The notes: generated by a model from the sequence alone, not told the origin. Shown: positions 16,155 to 26,604, numbered from the stretch's first letter. The stretch: DNA of 59,702 nt from Erysipelotrichaceae bacterium (GCA_017515475.1 JAFWFS010000025.1:1-59702), one strand, 5' to 3'. A program made the numbers and translations.

Positions 16155-17699
16155 ATGAAAAAGAAACTATGTGCTTTACTGCTGATTCTGCTGATTTGCG
16201 TATCCTGTTCAAGCAAAAAGACGCCGGATACAACAGATGACAACTACCGTGTATTCTATCAGATCTTTGTCGGATCTTTTTCCGACAGCAACGGCGACGG
16301 AATCGGAGATCTTAGAGGCATCATCAACCGTATTGACTATCTTAATGACGGCAACGTCGATTCCAAGAGTTCTCTGGGCGTACAGGGCATCTGGCTTACG
16401 CCGATTTTCAAGTCTCCTTCCTATCATAAGTACGATGCGAGCGACTACTACGTAATCGATCCGGCATTTGGAACGCAGGATGATCTCGATGAACTGATCA
16501 GACTCTGCCATGAAAGAAATATGCTGGTTATTCTTGACCTTGCCATCAATCATACAGCCGGAGATCATGAATGGTTCAAACAGTTCACCATGGCTCATCA
16601 GAACAACGATACGGAGAATAAATACTATGACTACTATGTATATGCGTTAAAGGATGAAAAGCCGGTAAACCGCAGTTTCTGTGATCTAAACGGAACTGCA
16701 GAAACATATGAATGTAACTTCTCCTATACGATGCCGGAGCTGAATTTCGACAATCAGGACGTCAGAAACGAAGTTCTGGATATAGCTGCATATTATCTGG
16801 CCAAAGGTGTTGACGGATTCCGCTTCGATGCGGCAAAGTACGTTTATCTGAACAATAATCCTGCTTCTACCGATTTTTGGAAATGGTATTCGAACGAATT
16901 AAGAAAAATAAAGAAAGACATCTATCTTGTCGGAGAAGTATGGAGTGGAGATGGTGAAACGGATCTTTACGTAAAAGAAATGAACTGTTTCAACTTCACG
17001 GTTTCCGGAGCGGACGGTCTGATTGCCAAAGCGGTTGCAGGTGGAAATGCCGATACGTATGCAAAATATGTTGTAACCTATCAGGATAAGATCAGAAAGC
17101 TGAATCCTGATGCGATGCCGATCTATTTCATTGCGAATCACGACATGGATAGGGCTGCAGGTTATCTGGCGGTAATTAATGGACGTGCCTATATCGGTGC
17201 GAATCTGTATCTTCTGGCTCCGGGTTCTCCATTTGTTTACTATGGCGAAGAGATCGGTATGAAAGGCGCCAGAGGGTCAGCAAATACGGATGCCAACAGA
17301 AGACTTGCAATGCTTTGGGGCGACGGAGACAGCGTCAAAGATCCTGAAGGAACTACGTATGATACTGCCAATCAGATAAACGGTACAGTTTCGGATCAGT
17401 TGCAGGATAAAAACAGTCTTCTGCAGCACTACATGCATCTGATCAGGATCAGAAAGAACTATCCGCAGATTGCCAGAGGAACATATACGCAACTCAATCT
17501 GGAGAATAAGAATGCCTGTGGATTTGCGATTGAATATGAAGAAGAAACTACCTATCTGATTCATAATGTTTCCAATACGGAGCTTATAATCAAGACTGAT
17601 ATGTTTAAAGAGATTCTGGAACAGGCCGGTCTGAACGAATCTAGCTACACCAAGGGAGAACTGAAGATCGGTCCATATACTTCCGTGATCCTGAAATAA
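16155..17699 (+). CDS. Secreted GH13 alpha-amylase-family lipoprotein
   Basis: 514 residues. A lipoprotein signal (hydrophobic residues 5-17, then VSC with C18) anchors it outside the membrane. GH13 motifs are present: the catalytic nucleophile region VDGFRFDAAKYVY, acid/base VGEVWSG and the FIANHD motif. A calcium-like N/D-rich segment, SDSNGDGIGDL, is near the N-terminus. It probably degrades starch or maltodextrin at the cell surface for the MalEFG-like importer. I chose ATG 16155 because GGAGG (16143-16147) precedes it and the signal peptide begins there; the longer frame from 16062 would bury the signal. Exact specificity (alpha-amylase, neopullulanase or oligo-1,6-glucosidase) is not determinable by eye. 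Confidence 0.92.
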   Translation: MKKKLCALLLILLICVSCSSKKTPDTTDDNYRVFYQIFVGSFSDSNGDGIGDLRGIINRIDYLNDGNVDSKSSLGVQGIWLTPIFKSPSYHKYDASDYYVIDPAFGTQDDLDELIRLCHERNMLVILDLAINHTAGDHEWFKQFTMAHQNNDTENKYYDYYVYALKDEKPVNRSFCDLNGTAETYECNFSYTMPELNFDNQDVRNEVLDIAAYYLAKGVDGFRFDAAKYVYLNNNPASTDFWKWYSNELRKIKKDIYLVGEVWSGDGETDLYVKEMNCFNFTVSGADGLIAKAVAGGNADTYAKYVVTYQDKIRKLNPDAMPIYFIANHDMDRAAGYLAVINGRAYIGANLYLLAPGSPFVYYGEEIGMKGARGSANTDANRRLAMLWGDGDSVKDPEGTTYDTANQINGTVSDQLQDKNSLLQHYMHLIRIRKNYPQIARGTYTQLNLENKNACGFAIEYEEETTYLIHNVSNTELIIKTDMFKEILEQAGLNESSYTKGELKIGPYTSVILK

Positions 17700-17719
17700 A
17701 CGATTATATAAAATTATAA

Positions 17720-17741
17720 AAAGGCATCGAAAGATGTCTTT
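17720..17741 (+). terminator. Weak hairpin after the amylase gene
   Basis: Stem AAAGGCATC/GATGTCTTT with a GAAA tetraloop, but followed by AATCATAAATT rather than a T-run. It may act as a 3' stabiliser or a poor terminator. Confidence 0.35.
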
Positions 17742-17800
17742 AATCATAAATTAAAGTATTCATTAATATTAATAAAAATTAGAGATTAAATCATTTGGAC

Positions 17801-17837
17801 TAAATAAAAAAACGGCATGTCCTGAGACCTGCCGTTT
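17801..17837 (-). terminator. Terminator of the maltodextrin ABC operon
   Basis: Minus-strand stem AAACGGCA/TGCCGTTT (17837-17810) followed by TTTTTATTTA. Located 23 nt after the last permease gene. It may also stop convergent amylase transcription. Confidence 0.8.
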
Positions 17838-17859
17838 ATTTGAATTCTTGTATTTCTTT

Positions 17860-18735
17860 TTAGCCCTTTACCGCACCTGACATGCCTTCAACGTAGAATC
17901 TCTGCATGTAGATGAACAGGATGGCGATAGGAATGGAAATAACTACCGCACCGGCTGCAAAGCAGGTGTACCAACGGTAGATGTATTCCTTTTGCAGCAT
18001 GTTCCACAGACCGATGGCGACCGTGAACTGATCAGCATTGGCTCTGCATATGACTTTCGCAAAGACAAAGTCGACCCATGGAGCGATGAACGAAGTCATG
18101 ACTGTATAGATTACGATTGGTTTGGCCAGAGGCATCGTTATTCTGGTGAAGACCTGCCACTTGGTTGCTCCGTCGATAATGGCGGCCTCATCAATCGAAC
18201 GAGGGATCGTATCGAAGAAACCCTTGGCGATCTGGAAGCCCAAGCCTGTACAGGCGGAGTAAACGATAATCAGACCTATCCTTATCATAGATCCTTCTGT
18301 AAGACCCATTGCTTTCAGGATGAAATACTGGGCAACCATGGCCATAAAGCCAGGGAACAGACCAAGAATCATGGCAATGTTCATATAAGTCTTACGGAAG
18401 CCGAAACGCATCCTGGAGAGCGAATATGCGACGGACAGAACAAAGAAAGTCGAAAAGATGCAACAGAAGATCGCGATAATCAGTGTATTCAGGAACATCT
18501 TCGGGAAGTTCAAGACGTTTCTGTCGGTGAACAGCTTGATGTAATTATTCAGGGTATAGCCCTGTGGCAAGAAAGTGTTGGTATAAGCACCCGGTTCAGC
18601 TCTGAAACTGGTCAAAACAATCCAGAAGATTGGAAGTACCCATATAATAGCAAGTACGGCAAGTAACAGATGAACAAGGAAATTGACAATCCTTCTACGA
18701 GGACTCAGTTTGTTTTTCTCAGCAGTGTTATTCAT
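17860..18735 (-). CDS. Maltodextrin ABC transporter permease, MalG-like
   Basis: 291-residue inner-membrane permease with six predicted helices. The binding-protein-dependent permease EAA loop reads DEAAIIDGATKWQVFTRITMP, and the ending matches the MalG family (RFYVEGMSGAVKG). It is coupled to the upstream permease gene by a one-base TAATG overlap. With the MalF-like protein it forms the channel that passes maltodextrins to the cytoplasm, powered by the MsmX-like ATPase at the head of the operon. Confidence 0.92.
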   Translation of the reverse strand: MNNTAEKNKLSPRRRIVNFLVHLLLAVLAIIWVLPIFWIVLTSFRAEPGAYTNTFLPQGYTLNNYIKLFTDRNVLNFPKMFLNTLIIAIFCCIFSTFFVLSVAYSLSRMRFGFRKTYMNIAMILGLFPGFMAMVAQYFILKAMGLTEGSMIRIGLIIVYSACTGLGFQIAKGFFDTIPRSIDEAAIIDGATKWQVFTRITMPLAKPIVIYTVMTSFIAPWVDFVFAKVICRANADQFTVAIGLWNMLQKEYIYRWYTCFAAGAVVISIPIAILFIYMQRFYVEGMSGAVKG

Positions 18736-20081
18736 TACATGAACGCCTCCTCATTCTTGTAGGATCCGGAATTCCTGTAGGTTATTAACGTAACGACCGT
18801 CAGGATTACGAATGTCATGATACCGATAACGGCGCCAAGGTTGTAGTACTGCTGGTCAACAGTCAGCTTGTACAGCCAGGTAACCAGAAGGTCGGTCTGG
18901 CCGGCGGTATCGCCGACATAGGTCGGTCCGCCTCCTGACAGCAGATAGATGACGCCAAAGTTGTTGATGTTGCCAACGAAGCTGGAAATCAGATAAGGTG
19001 TCGTAACGAACAGCATGTATGGCAGCGTAATCTTGAAGAAAATCGTTACAGCACCGGCACCATCCATCTTTGCGGCTTCGTAAAGTTCAGCAGGAATGTT
19101 CTGGAGAATGCCTGTGATCTGAAGCATCGTATAAGGGATACCGATCCAGATGTTAATTACGATAATCGTGATCTTGGCCCAAGTTGCATTCTGCCAGAAC
19201 GGCAGCGGTGAACTTATCAGTCCCAGGTTCTGCAACAGGATATTGATGGCACCTGAAGGCTGCAGCATGATGTTCATGATCATCAGGGTAACAAACTGCG
19301 GTACCGCAATCGAAAGGATGAAGCAAAAACGCCAGAAAGCCTTTCCTTTCGTATCCTTTCTGTTGATAACCATAGCAAGAATCATACCCAGGATGTAATT
19401 GAGGAATGTGGCAAAAATCGCCCATACAATCGTCCATTTCAGTACCTGCGCAAACTGACGGCCGATATTGCCGTTCAGATTCAGAACACGGGAAAACTGA
19501 TGAAGTCCATCCCAGTCAAACAGCATCAGATGTTCGCCTTCCTTGGAATAGGTAGTGAAGGCCATAGAGATCATATAAACCAGAGGGACGATATTGAATA
19601 CGAGAATGCCTAGACAAGGCAAGCTCATTAAAGTAATGTGCAGATTCTTGTCAAAAAGATTCTTGATATCTTCCTTGAATGTCGGTACATGTCCCTTTTC
19701 CTTCAATTCAACCTGAAGTTTGTAGGAATGTTTGAGCTGAATGGCCCATAGAACGATGATTGCCGCGATGACAAAACATGTTATCACACCTGCCAGCAGA
19801 ATCTGCTGGGAATTGTCACCGGCCGTGTATTCATAGATCTGTTTAGCTTCATTCCAGACTTTTTCCTGTGCTCTTGTACCCAGAGACGGCATCATCTGCA
19901 AGGAACCAATACCGGTCGTAACCATATAGAAAATGAAAGCTACCTGAAGAATCAGGATAATAATGCCTTTCACAATCTGCTTGTGTCCGATCAGACCTAT
20001 TCCCATTATGATGGCTGAAAGTCTCGTGTACAAATCGCCATGTAATAATGCATTTTTCACATTTGAACGATTATTTTCCAT
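18735..20081 (-). CDS. Maltodextrin ABC transporter permease, MalF-like
   Basis: 448-residue permease. It has an extended N-terminus with two helices (about 40-60 and 95-115) before the six core helices, as in Gram-positive MalF/MdxF proteins. The EAA loop reads PAELYEAAKMDGAGAVTIFFKITLP. The Shine-Dalgarno GGAGG precedes the ATG. It follows malE after an 81-nt spacer that contains a strong hairpin, so permease mRNA probably accumulates less than binding-protein mRNA. Confidence 0.92.
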   Translation of the reverse strand: MENNRSNVKNALLHGDLYTRLSAIIMGIGLIGHKQIVKGIIILILQVAFIFYMVTTGIGSLQMMPSLGTRAQEKVWNEAKQIYEYTAGDNSQQILLAGVITCFVIAAIIVLWAIQLKHSYKLQVELKEKGHVPTFKEDIKNLFDKNLHITLMSLPCLGILVFNIVPLVYMISMAFTTYSKEGEHLMLFDWDGLHQFSRVLNLNGNIGRQFAQVLKWTIVWAIFATFLNYILGMILAMVINRKDTKGKAFWRFCFILSIAVPQFVTLMIMNIMLQPSGAINILLQNLGLISSPLPFWQNATWAKITIIVINIWIGIPYTMLQITGILQNIPAELYEAAKMDGAGAVTIFFKITLPYMLFVTTPYLISSFVGNINNFGVIYLLSGGGPTYVGDTAGQTDLLVTWLYKLTVDQQYYNLGAVIGIMTFVILTVVTLITYRNSGSYKNEEAFM

Positions 20082-20110
20082 AAATAACCTCCTGATAAGT
20101 CAATAGAGGA

Positions 20111-20145
20111 AAACCGCAGTCAGATCAAAGACCTGACCGCGGTTT
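20111..20145 (-). other. Intergenic hairpin between binding protein and permease genes
   Basis: 13-bp stem AAACCGCGGTCAG/CTGACTGCGGTTT (one G-U pair) on the minus-strand RNA. It is followed by TTTTCCTC, not a real U-tract. It most likely protects the 3' end of the malE message or slows transcription, like the malE-malF repeat elements of enterobacteria. Confidence 0.65.
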
Positions 20146-20162
20146 CAGTATAAAAGTATAGA

Positions 20163-21383
20163 TTACTGAACTACTGAAGAATTCATTGCAGCATTCATGG
20201 CTTCCGTCTTTTCTGCTGCGTTTTCATGAGTTACAGTACCGGCAACGAGTTCATCACCCATTGACTGAGCTGGGCCCCAGTAGTTGCCCATGTCTGCCTG
20301 TAATGGCTGGACAATTGAAGCATAATCCATCGTATCCATCTGTGCCTTTGCCAGAGCATCGTCTCCAACATTAATGTTTGAATCAGTAGGGATAACTTCA
20401 CCCTTTCTGTATTCATAGTGAGCCTGCTGGGCTTCAGTGCTTCCCAGATATGCTGCTAAAGCAACAGCAATCTCAGGATGTTCAGCATAAAGAGCTGTCT
20501 GTGGGTTAACACCGATAGCCTTTGAACCAGCGAATGACTTCAGCTGACCAAGCGCGTAAGCCGGAGATGCAGCGATACCCAGATTGTCGCCATATGCATC
20601 CAGAGCTTTCTGGGCATCCCAGGTTCCTGAGAAGAATGCACTGATGTCAGTACCGGTAGAAACATCACCATTTACGAAGTTAGGATTAGCAACCAAATCA
20701 ACGAGGTAGTCTGTAACTGCGACAGCCTTGTCACCTGAGAAGTCTAATCCAGCAGCAGCGTCGCCACCATCAGGTCCAAACAGTGTACAACCGTTAGCTA
20801 CGTAGAATGATGCCAGATACCAGGAGTTGTTCAGTGGGAATGCTACCTTGCCCTTTTCGAGCATGGTGTCCAGAGACTTAATATCTTCTTCAGTGAAAAC
20901 ACTCTTGTCATAGTACATGAACCAGGTGTTTGCTGTGAAAGGAACACCATAGACAGAACCATCATACGTAACAGTATTTACAGTCGTGCCTGAATTGTTT
21001 TTCTTGATTGCCTCAACAGTGCTGCCACCTAATTCAGCGATTGCACCAGCCTTCAGAAGATCAGGAATCTGGTCATTAGCGAACATATAAACGTCAGCTG
21101 CGGCAGCCGGGTCAGTTGTAACGTTCGTCTTAGCATCACCTTCAGAGCAGACACCGTAATTGAATGTGATTTCCCATTCAGGGTGTGCAGCTGCGAAGTT
21201 CTCGCACATTGTCTGCAGCCATCTGCCATTGTCATCTGACTGGTCTTCCTGTGGTCCCCAAACGGTGACTGTTACTGCGACTTTGTCGTCAGCAGGAGTC
21301 TCGCTTGGTTTAGCTGAACAGCCAACTAATGCTAAAGTCATCAGTACGGCTAAGCTCAGAGTAAAAAGCTTTTTGATACTCAT
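20163..21383 (-). CDS. Maltose/maltodextrin-binding lipoprotein, MalE-like
   Basis: 406-residue extracellular solute-binding protein. The lipoprotein signal has the lipobox LVGC (C22). The mature N-terminus VTVTVWGPQEDQSDDNG is typical of family 1 sugar-binding proteins, and the C-terminal MNAAMNSSVVQ resembles MalE endings. It delivers maltodextrins to the MalFG-like permease. It is preceded by the MsmX-like gene and followed by a strong hairpin that probably boosts its relative expression. Codon use appears more biased than in neighbours (many GCT/GCA), consistent with high expression; this is an impression, not a calculation. Confidence 0.92.
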   Translation of the reverse strand: MSIKKLFTLSLAVLMTLALVGCSAKPSETPADDKVAVTVTVWGPQEDQSDDNGRWLQTMCENFAAAHPEWEITFNYGVCSEGDAKTNVTTDPAAAADVYMFANDQIPDLLKAGAIAELGGSTVEAIKKNNSGTTVNTVTYDGSVYGVPFTANTWFMYYDKSVFTEEDIKSLDTMLEKGKVAFPLNNSWYLASFYVANGCTLFGPDGGDAAAGLDFSGDKAVAVTDYLVDLVANPNFVNGDVSTGTDISAFFSGTWDAQKALDAYGDNLGIAASPAYALGQLKSFAGSKAIGVNPQTALYAEHPEIAVALAAYLGSTEAQQAHYEYRKGEVIPTDSNINVGDDALAKAQMDTMDYASIVQPLQADMGNYWGPAQSMGDELVAGTVTHENAAEKTEAMNAAMNSSVVQ

Positions 21384-21441
21384 TGTAATTCATTTCCTCC
21401 TTAACAAATCTATGTTCACTGATTAAAATCAGTCAACACCA

Positions 21442-22632
21442 TTATTTATATTCCAGATTCTCACCTGTTGCCTTGTCGAACATATGTACGACGTTCGGAG
21501 CAAAGGTGAAACGGACTTTCGAACCGTATGACAGATCCTGTCCGCCCAATTCCAGAGTCGGAACGATGATGATACTGTCGTGTCCGCCGGCGTTGAGGTG
21601 AATATGTACGGAACTGCCCATCATTTCTGAAACATCAACGGATCCTTCCATCATCGCGCCATCAACATTCTTGAGGGAAATGTGTTCAGGTCTGGCACCG
21701 ACAATAATATCCATCTCCGGCGTATTCCGTTCCTTCAGATGCTTCTGCTTATCCTCCGTCGGAACGATTTTTGCGCCTAAAACCTCTATAACATACTTAT
21801 CGCCGTTCTTGACGAGTTTACCGTCATAGAAGTTCATCTGCGGCATGCCGATGAAGCCTGCTACAAATGTATTGACAGGATTGTCAAAGACTTCCTGAGG
21901 TGTTCCGATCTGCTGGATCTCTCCATCCTTCATGATTACGATGCGGTCACCCAGAGTCATGGCTTCGGTCTGGTCATGTGTGACATAAATGAAAGTCGAA
22001 TCAATCCTCTGCCTGAGTTTGATGATCTCGGCTCTCATCTGGTTACGCAACTTAGCATCCAAGTTGGACAGAGGTTCATCCATCAGCAGCACCTTCGGCT
22101 CACGGACAATGGCACGTCCGATTGCGACACGCTGTCTTTGACCGCCGGAAAGAGCTTTAGGTTTTCTGTCCAGATATTCAGTAATACCCAGAATCTCTGC
22201 AGCTTCGTTAACCTGTTTATTCATCTGCTCCTTAGGAACCTTGCGAAGTGTCAGCGGGAATTCCAGATTCTGTCTGACTGTCATGTGCGGATAAAGCGCA
22301 TAGTTCTGGAAGACCATGGCAATATCCCTGTCCTTCGGTTCGATGTCGTTCATTCTGACGCCATCGATGTACAGATCGCCTCTGGTGATATCCTCAAGAC
22401 CCGCGACCATCCTCAAAGTCGTAGACTTGCCACATCCGGAAGGACCAACGAAAACGATGAATTCCTTGTCGGCAATCTCCAGATTGAAATCGTCAACGGC
22501 AACTACGCCTTCATCCGTAATCTTGAGATTATTCTTCTTCTTTTCAGGATCGTCGCCTTTCTTTTTCCTTCTCTCCTTTACAGCAGCATTTGGATAGATT
22601 TTCTGTATGTGTTGTAGACTAATTGTGGCCAT
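21442..22632 (-). CDS. Carbohydrate ABC transporter ATPase, MsmX/UgpC/MalK-like
   Basis: 396-residue ATPase. Walker A is GPSGCGKST, the signature LSGGQRQRV, and Walker B LLMDEPLSNLDAKL. A C-terminal TOBE/regulatory domain (GARPEHISL) completes it, so this is the sugar-importer subclass that energises MalFG-type permeases. An unusual lysine-rich insertion, including KERRKKKGDDPEKKKNN, sits between IYPN and VAVDDFN at the N-terminus, where standard MsmX proteins run straight through. The gene is first in the msmX-malE-malF-malG order. Its leader carries two perfect palindromes. It may also serve other sugar ABC systems lacking an ATPase. Confidence 0.93.
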   Translation of the reverse strand: MATISLQHIQKIYPNAAVKERRKKKGDDPEKKKNNLKITDEGVVAVDDFNLEIADKEFIVFVGPSGCGKSTTLRMVAGLEDITRGDLYIDGVRMNDIEPKDRDIAMVFQNYALYPHMTVRQNLEFPLTLRKVPKEQMNKQVNEAAEILGITEYLDRKPKALSGGQRQRVAIGRAIVREPKVLLMDEPLSNLDAKLRNQMRAEIIKLRQRIDSTFIYVTHDQTEAMTLGDRIVIMKDGEIQQIGTPQEVFDNPVNTFVAGFIGMPQMNFYDGKLVKNGDKYVIEVLGAKIVPTEDKQKHLKERNTPEMDIIVGARPEHISLKNVDGAMMEGSVDVSEMMGSSVHIHLNAGGHDSIIIVPTLELGGQDLSYGSKVRFTFAPNVVHMFDKATGENLEYK

Positions 22633-22650
22633 GATACTCCCCCTTTTTTC

Positions 22651-22693
22651 AGATACATGTATCTCACCATTATTCTTATCTGCATATGCAGAT
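22651..22693. promoter_or_regulatory. Two perfect palindromes in the leader of the maltodextrin operon
   Basis: AGATACATGTATCT (22651-22664) and ATCTGCATATGCAGAT (22678-22693) lie 13 bp apart. Both fall between a TATAAT-containing AT-rich promoter region (minus strand, around 22706-22715) and the ATPase start. They look like operators for one or two dimeric regulators. Their centres (CATG, ATAT) are not LacI-like. Confidence 0.5.
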
Positions 22694-22742
22694 TTTCTCT
22701 AAATTATATTCTAACACTGTTTTCACATAATAAACACATAAT

Positions 22743-23849
22743 TTATTTATCGCTATCAGCAAGTACGCAATCCATAAAATCCACCAGTAATGGATGAAGA
22801 AGGGCCATGTTTCTTACCCGTACTTGGCCGTCTTCGATAATTAGATTATCACGATGTTTTTTGATGGCTTTGCTGTATTCAGAAAGAAAATCGGCATCGT
22901 AGCGTCCATTGAATTCATTCATGTTAAGACCATAAATTGTTCTAAAGGACATCATGACATTCTCAAACATCATTTCTTCCCTGTTTAGATGAAGATCTTC
23001 TTCACGAATACTGTTTTCATTAATGTACTTCTCAAAAGATCTAGTATTGGTATAACGGTTATTCCCGATCTTACCGGATGCTCCTAAAGATATTCCCAGA
23101 AAATCATCATAGTTCCAGTATCCCAGATTATGTTTTGATTCATATCCTTCCAGACAGTAGTTTGATACTTCGTAATGTATATATCCCCTCTCACATAACG
23201 TTTTCTCAATCAGTTCATACATATCCGCTTCCATGTCTTCATCAAGATTAGAGAACCCCTTTTTTCCGAAAACGGAATTCTCTTCAATCGTTAGAGAATA
23301 CAGAGATATATGCGGCACTTTAAGCTCCAGAACTTTATTCAGCGTATCTTGAAGCATTTCCATGCTCTGACCGGGAAGCGAATACATCAGATCGATGCTG
23401 ATATTAAAAACACCGTTGTCTTTCAGAAGATTAACTTTTTCCTTAACATCAGTAAAGCTATGATTTCTACCTATGATTCTTAATAGATCATCATCAGCAG
23501 TCTGCAGGCCCATGGAGATCCTGTTGATGCCGTGTTTCTTCATAATACCGATCTTGTGCTGATCCAAAGATTCCGGATTGACTTCTATCGTGTATTCTAT
23601 GACTTTTTCGGTAAAAGGATCTGCCATGCAAAGCAACCGGTCCAGCTGTTTATCGCTTAAAGAGGTAGGCGTACCCCCTCCAATATAGATCGTTTCATAC
23701 TGATCCCGACAATTTTCTTCTGTTTCTCTGCTTAATCTGTCGAGCCACTTGTCAGCCAGTTTCTCATCATAAATGCGATGACAAAAATCGCAATAGTAGC
23801 ATATTGCCTTGCAGAACGGAACATGAATATAGAGATGGTTAATTCCCAT
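22743..23849 (-). CDS. hemW: HemW-like radical SAM protein
   Basis: 368 residues. [16 protein letters not shown] contains the CxxxCxxC radical SAM cluster motif plus the extra cysteine two residues on, typical of HemW rather than HemN. Further family features are [10 protein letters not shown] and [10 protein letters not shown]. HemW is a heme chaperone in organisms where it has been studied and was formerly called coproporphyrinogen oxidase-like. It overlaps lepA by 11 nt, and the fmt-lepA-hemW (or lepA-hemW) order is common in Firmicutes. Confidence 0.92.
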   Translation of the reverse strand: MGINHLYIHVPFCKAICYYCDFCHRIYDEKLADKWLDRLSRETEENCRDQYETIYIGGGTPTSLSDKQLDRLLCMADPFTEKVIEYTIEVNPESLDQHKIGIMKKHGINRISMGLQTADDDLLRIIGRNHSFTDVKEKVNLLKDNGVFNISIDLMYSLPGQSMEMLQDTLNKVLELKVPHISLYSLTIEENSVFGKKGFSNLDEDMEADMYELIEKTLCERGYIHYEVSNYCLEGYESKHNLGYWNYDDFLGISLGASGKIGNNRYTNTRSFEKYINENSIREEDLHLNREEMMFENVMMSFRTIYGLNMNEFNGRYDADFLSEYSKAIKKHRDNLIIEDGQVRVRNMALLHPLLVDFMDCVLADSDK

Positions 23850-25656
23850 CGTCGTCTAATGCCAGTACAGCCATGAAAGCTTCCTGCGGAATCTCAACGC
23901 TTCCTACCGCCTTCATGCGTTTCTTGCCTTCTCTTTGTTTCTCGAGAAGTTTCTTCTTACGCGAAATATCGCCGCCGTAGCACTTTGCCAGAACATCTTT
24001 TCTGAGCGACTTGATATTGGTACGGGCAAGTACTTTATTGCCGATGGCAGCCTGAATCGGAATCTCGAACTGCTGTTTCGGCAGTATCTCTTTCAGCTTG
24101 ACGGTGATCGCCTGACCGCGCTTGTAGGCAAAGTCGCGGTGAACGATGATACTCAGGGCATCAATCACTTCCCCGTTGATCAGAATATCCATCTTGACAA
24201 GGTTGGATTTACGATAACCGGTCAATGTATAGTCAAGAGAAGCATAGCCTCTGGATACGGATTTCAGCTTATCGAAGTATTCGAATATGATCTCACTCAA
24301 AGGCATATCATAGACCAGCTGGTTGCGGTTGGTATCGATATAGATCATGTCCTTGTATATGCCCCGTTTGTCCTGAGACAGCTGCATGACGGATCCCATG
24401 TATTCATTCGGAACCATGATCGAAGCTTCCACATACGGTTCTTCAATGAATTCGATTAGATTGCTGTCAGGCATCAGACTCGGGTTATCGATGTATTTGA
24501 CGCTGCCGTCCGTCATCGTTACTTTATAGATGACCGAAGGAGCCGTGGCGATCAGATTCAGATTGTATTCCCTTTCCAGCCTTTCCTGAACCACTTCCAT
24601 GTGCAGCAGGCCCAGGAATCCCAGACGGAATCCGAATCCCAGTGCCTTGGAGGATTCCGCTTCAAAAGTCAGGCTGGAATCGTTAAGCTGCAGTTTCTGC
24701 AAGGCATCTCTCAGATCGTTGTATTTGTTGTTGTCTGTCGGATACATGCCGCAGTAGACCATCGGATTCATCTTCCTGTATCCCGGCAGAGCTTCAGCGC
24801 AAGGATTATCGTTCAGAGTGATCGTATCTCCGATATGAATATCCTGAATTGATTTGATCGAAGCACACAGATAACCGACTTCTCCGGCAGAAAGAGAACC
24901 CTTTTTGACTTCATTCGGCGTCTTGACGCCGACTTCCGTTACTTCATAGACCGTTCCCGTCTGCATGAATCTTATCTTGTCCCCTACCTTGACATTGCCG
25001 TCTTTGACACAGATGAAAACGACGACTCCGCGGTAGGAATCATAGTATGAATCAAATACCAGGGCTTTTAAAGGCTTTTCTGCCTCCCCTTTCGGACACG
25101 GAAGATACTTTACTATACCTTCCAGAACATCCTCCACATTCTGTCCCGTTTTTGCCGAGATGCATGGCGCATCGGTGCAGTCCAGGCCGATCACCTCTTC
25201 GATTTCCTTCTTTGTTCTTTCGATATCCGCGCTTGGCAGATCTATTTTGTTGATGACAGGCAATATCTCCAGATCGTTATCCAGAGCCAGATAAGTGTTC
25301 GCCAGAGTCTGGGCTTCTATGCCCTGGGATGCGTCGACGACAAGAATGGCTCCGTCGCAGGCTGCCAGAGACCTTGAAACTTCATAAGTAAAGTCCACAT
25401 GTCCCGGAGTATCGATCAGATGAAAAACATAATCCTGACCGTCCTTGGCATGATACTTTAGCTGTACGACATTCAACTTTATCGTGATTCCTCTTTCCCG
25501 TTCCAGATCAAGAGAATCCAGGATCTGATCCTGCATCTCTCTCTTGGATACTGTTTCCGTCAGTTCCAGGATCCTGTCCGCAAGCGTAGACTTGCCGTGG
25601 TCGATATGTGCGATGATGGAGAAATTCCTGATTCTGTTCTTATCCAAGATGCTCAC
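23839..25656 (-). CDS. lepA: Elongation factor 4 (LepA)
   Basis: 605-residue ribosome-associated GTPase, usual length. G1 is HIDHGKST, G3 DTPGHVDF, and G4 NKIDLPSAD. The LepA-specific C-terminal domain includes [13 protein letters not shown] and [16 protein letters not shown]. It remodels stalled or mistranslocated ribosomes. It overlaps fmt by 17 nt and hemW by 11 nt in a tight operon. Confidence 0.97.
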   Translation of the reverse strand: MSILDKNRIRNFSIIAHIDHGKSTLADRILELTETVSKREMQDQILDSLDLERERGITIKLNVVQLKYHAKDGQDYVFHLIDTPGHVDFTYEVSRSLAACDGAILVVDASQGIEAQTLANTYLALDNDLEILPVINKIDLPSADIERTKKEIEEVIGLDCTDAPCISAKTGQNVEDVLEGIVKYLPCPKGEAEKPLKALVFDSYYDSYRGVVVFICVKDGNVKVGDKIRFMQTGTVYEVTEVGVKTPNEVKKGSLSAGEVGYLCASIKSIQDIHIGDTITLNDNPCAEALPGYRKMNPMVYCGMYPTDNNKYNDLRDALQKLQLNDSSLTFEAESSKALGFGFRLGFLGLLHMEVVQERLEREYNLNLIATAPSVIYKVTMTDGSVKYIDNPSLMPDSNLIEFIEEPYVEASIMVPNEYMGSVMQLSQDKRGIYKDMIYIDTNRNQLVYDMPLSEIIFEYFDKLKSVSRGYASLDYTLTGYRKSNLVKMDILINGEVIDALSIIVHRDFAYKRGQAITVKLKEILPKQQFEIPIQAAIGNKVLARTNIKSLRKDVLAKCYGGDISRKKKLLEKQREGKKRMKAVGSVEIPQEAFMAVLALDDDGN

Positions 25657-26575
25657 CCGTTAGTGTCCTGCCTGCGCCATTATAGAATGACCTGGCATCC
25701 ATGGAACCCTTTCCTTCCGGTCTGATCCGGTATACTTTTATGAAACCGTCATTACAATCCAGACGCAAATAGTCGTCTTCCAGTCCCCTGAATACGCCTG
25801 GATCTGTATGATCGTTCAGTTCAAAGAAAGCTTCTTCGATCTTGTATTTCCTGTCTTTCATGATGAAGTAGCATCCCGGCTGCTCCAGCAGTCCACGGAT
25901 GTGATCATATACGGTTTTTGCGTCGTTTTTAAAATCGATATGTTCCGTCTCTTTATCCAGAAGATGGGCGTAGGTCGCCTGGAAGTGGTCCTGTGAGACG
26001 GGATTTACTTTCTCTTCAAAGATATCCGGCAGTATCTTTATCAGCATTTCCAAAGCGAGTCTGCTCATCTTGTCGAACATCGTTGAAGCGGTATCGTGAA
26101 TGCCGATATCCACCGTTTCCTGATACAGGATATCCCCTTCATCCATCTTTTCGTTCATGTACATGATGGTCATGCCGGTTCTGCTTTCTCCGTTCATGAT
26201 GGCCGTCTGGATCGGAGATGCTCCGCGGTATTTCGGAAGCAACGAACCATGAGTATTGATGCAGCGGTATTTCGGATAATCCAGCAGCGCTTTAGGTATG
26301 ATCTGCCCATAGGCAGCCGTGATGATCAGTTCCGGATCCAGTTTCAGGATCTCTTCATATTCATTTCTGATCTTTGCAGGCGTAATGACCGGCAGATTGT
26401 ATTCTAAGGCCGTTTCCTTTACTTCTGAGGGCTTTAACACGTGTTTTCTGCCGAATACCTTATCGGGCTGCGAAACGACTCCTACGACGTTAAAACCGGC
26501 ATCTAGAAGACCCTTTAGAATATCTGCGGCAAACTGCGGCGTTCCCATGAATACGATCCTTTGTCTGTAGTTCAT
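25640..26575 (-). CDS. fmt: Methionyl-tRNA formyltransferase
   Basis: 311 residues. It formylates initiator Met-tRNA. The N-terminal catalytic domain has the formyltransferase motif [16 protein letters not shown] and VFMGTPQFA; a C-terminal tRNA-binding domain follows. ATG 26575 begins [14 protein letters not shown] perfect TATAAT (minus strand 26590-26585) lies only 9 nt before it, and no Shine-Dalgarno can be seen. The fmt-lepA-hemW operon therefore appears to start with a near-leaderless gene. The frame can be extended by six codons, but that stretch is the -10 box itself. Confidence 0.95.
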   Translation of the reverse strand: MNYRQRIVFMGTPQFAADILKGLLDAGFNVVGVVSQPDKVFGRKHVLKPSEVKETALEYNLPVITPAKIRNEYEEILKLDPELIITAAYGQIIPKALLDYPKYRCINTHGSLLPKYRGASPIQTAIMNGESRTGMTIMYMNEKMDEGDILYQETVDIGIHDTASTMFDKMSRLALEMLIKILPDIFEEKVNPVSQDHFQATYAHLLDKETEHIDFKNDAKTVYDHIRGLLEQPGCYFIMKDRKYKIEEAFFELNDHTDPGVFRGLEDDYLRLDCNDGFIKVYRIRPEGKGSMDARSFYNGAGRTLTGEHLG

Positions 26576-26584
26576 AACATTACT

Positions 26585-26590
26585 ATTATA
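26585..26590 (-). promoter_or_regulatory. -10 element of the fmt operon
   Basis: TATAAT preceded directly by TG; the fmt ATG follows after 9 nt. The -35 is poor (T-rich, overlapping the terminator of the upstream VanX-like gene). Confidence 0.6.
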
Positions 26591-26604
26591 CAATAAGTGT
26601 CATT

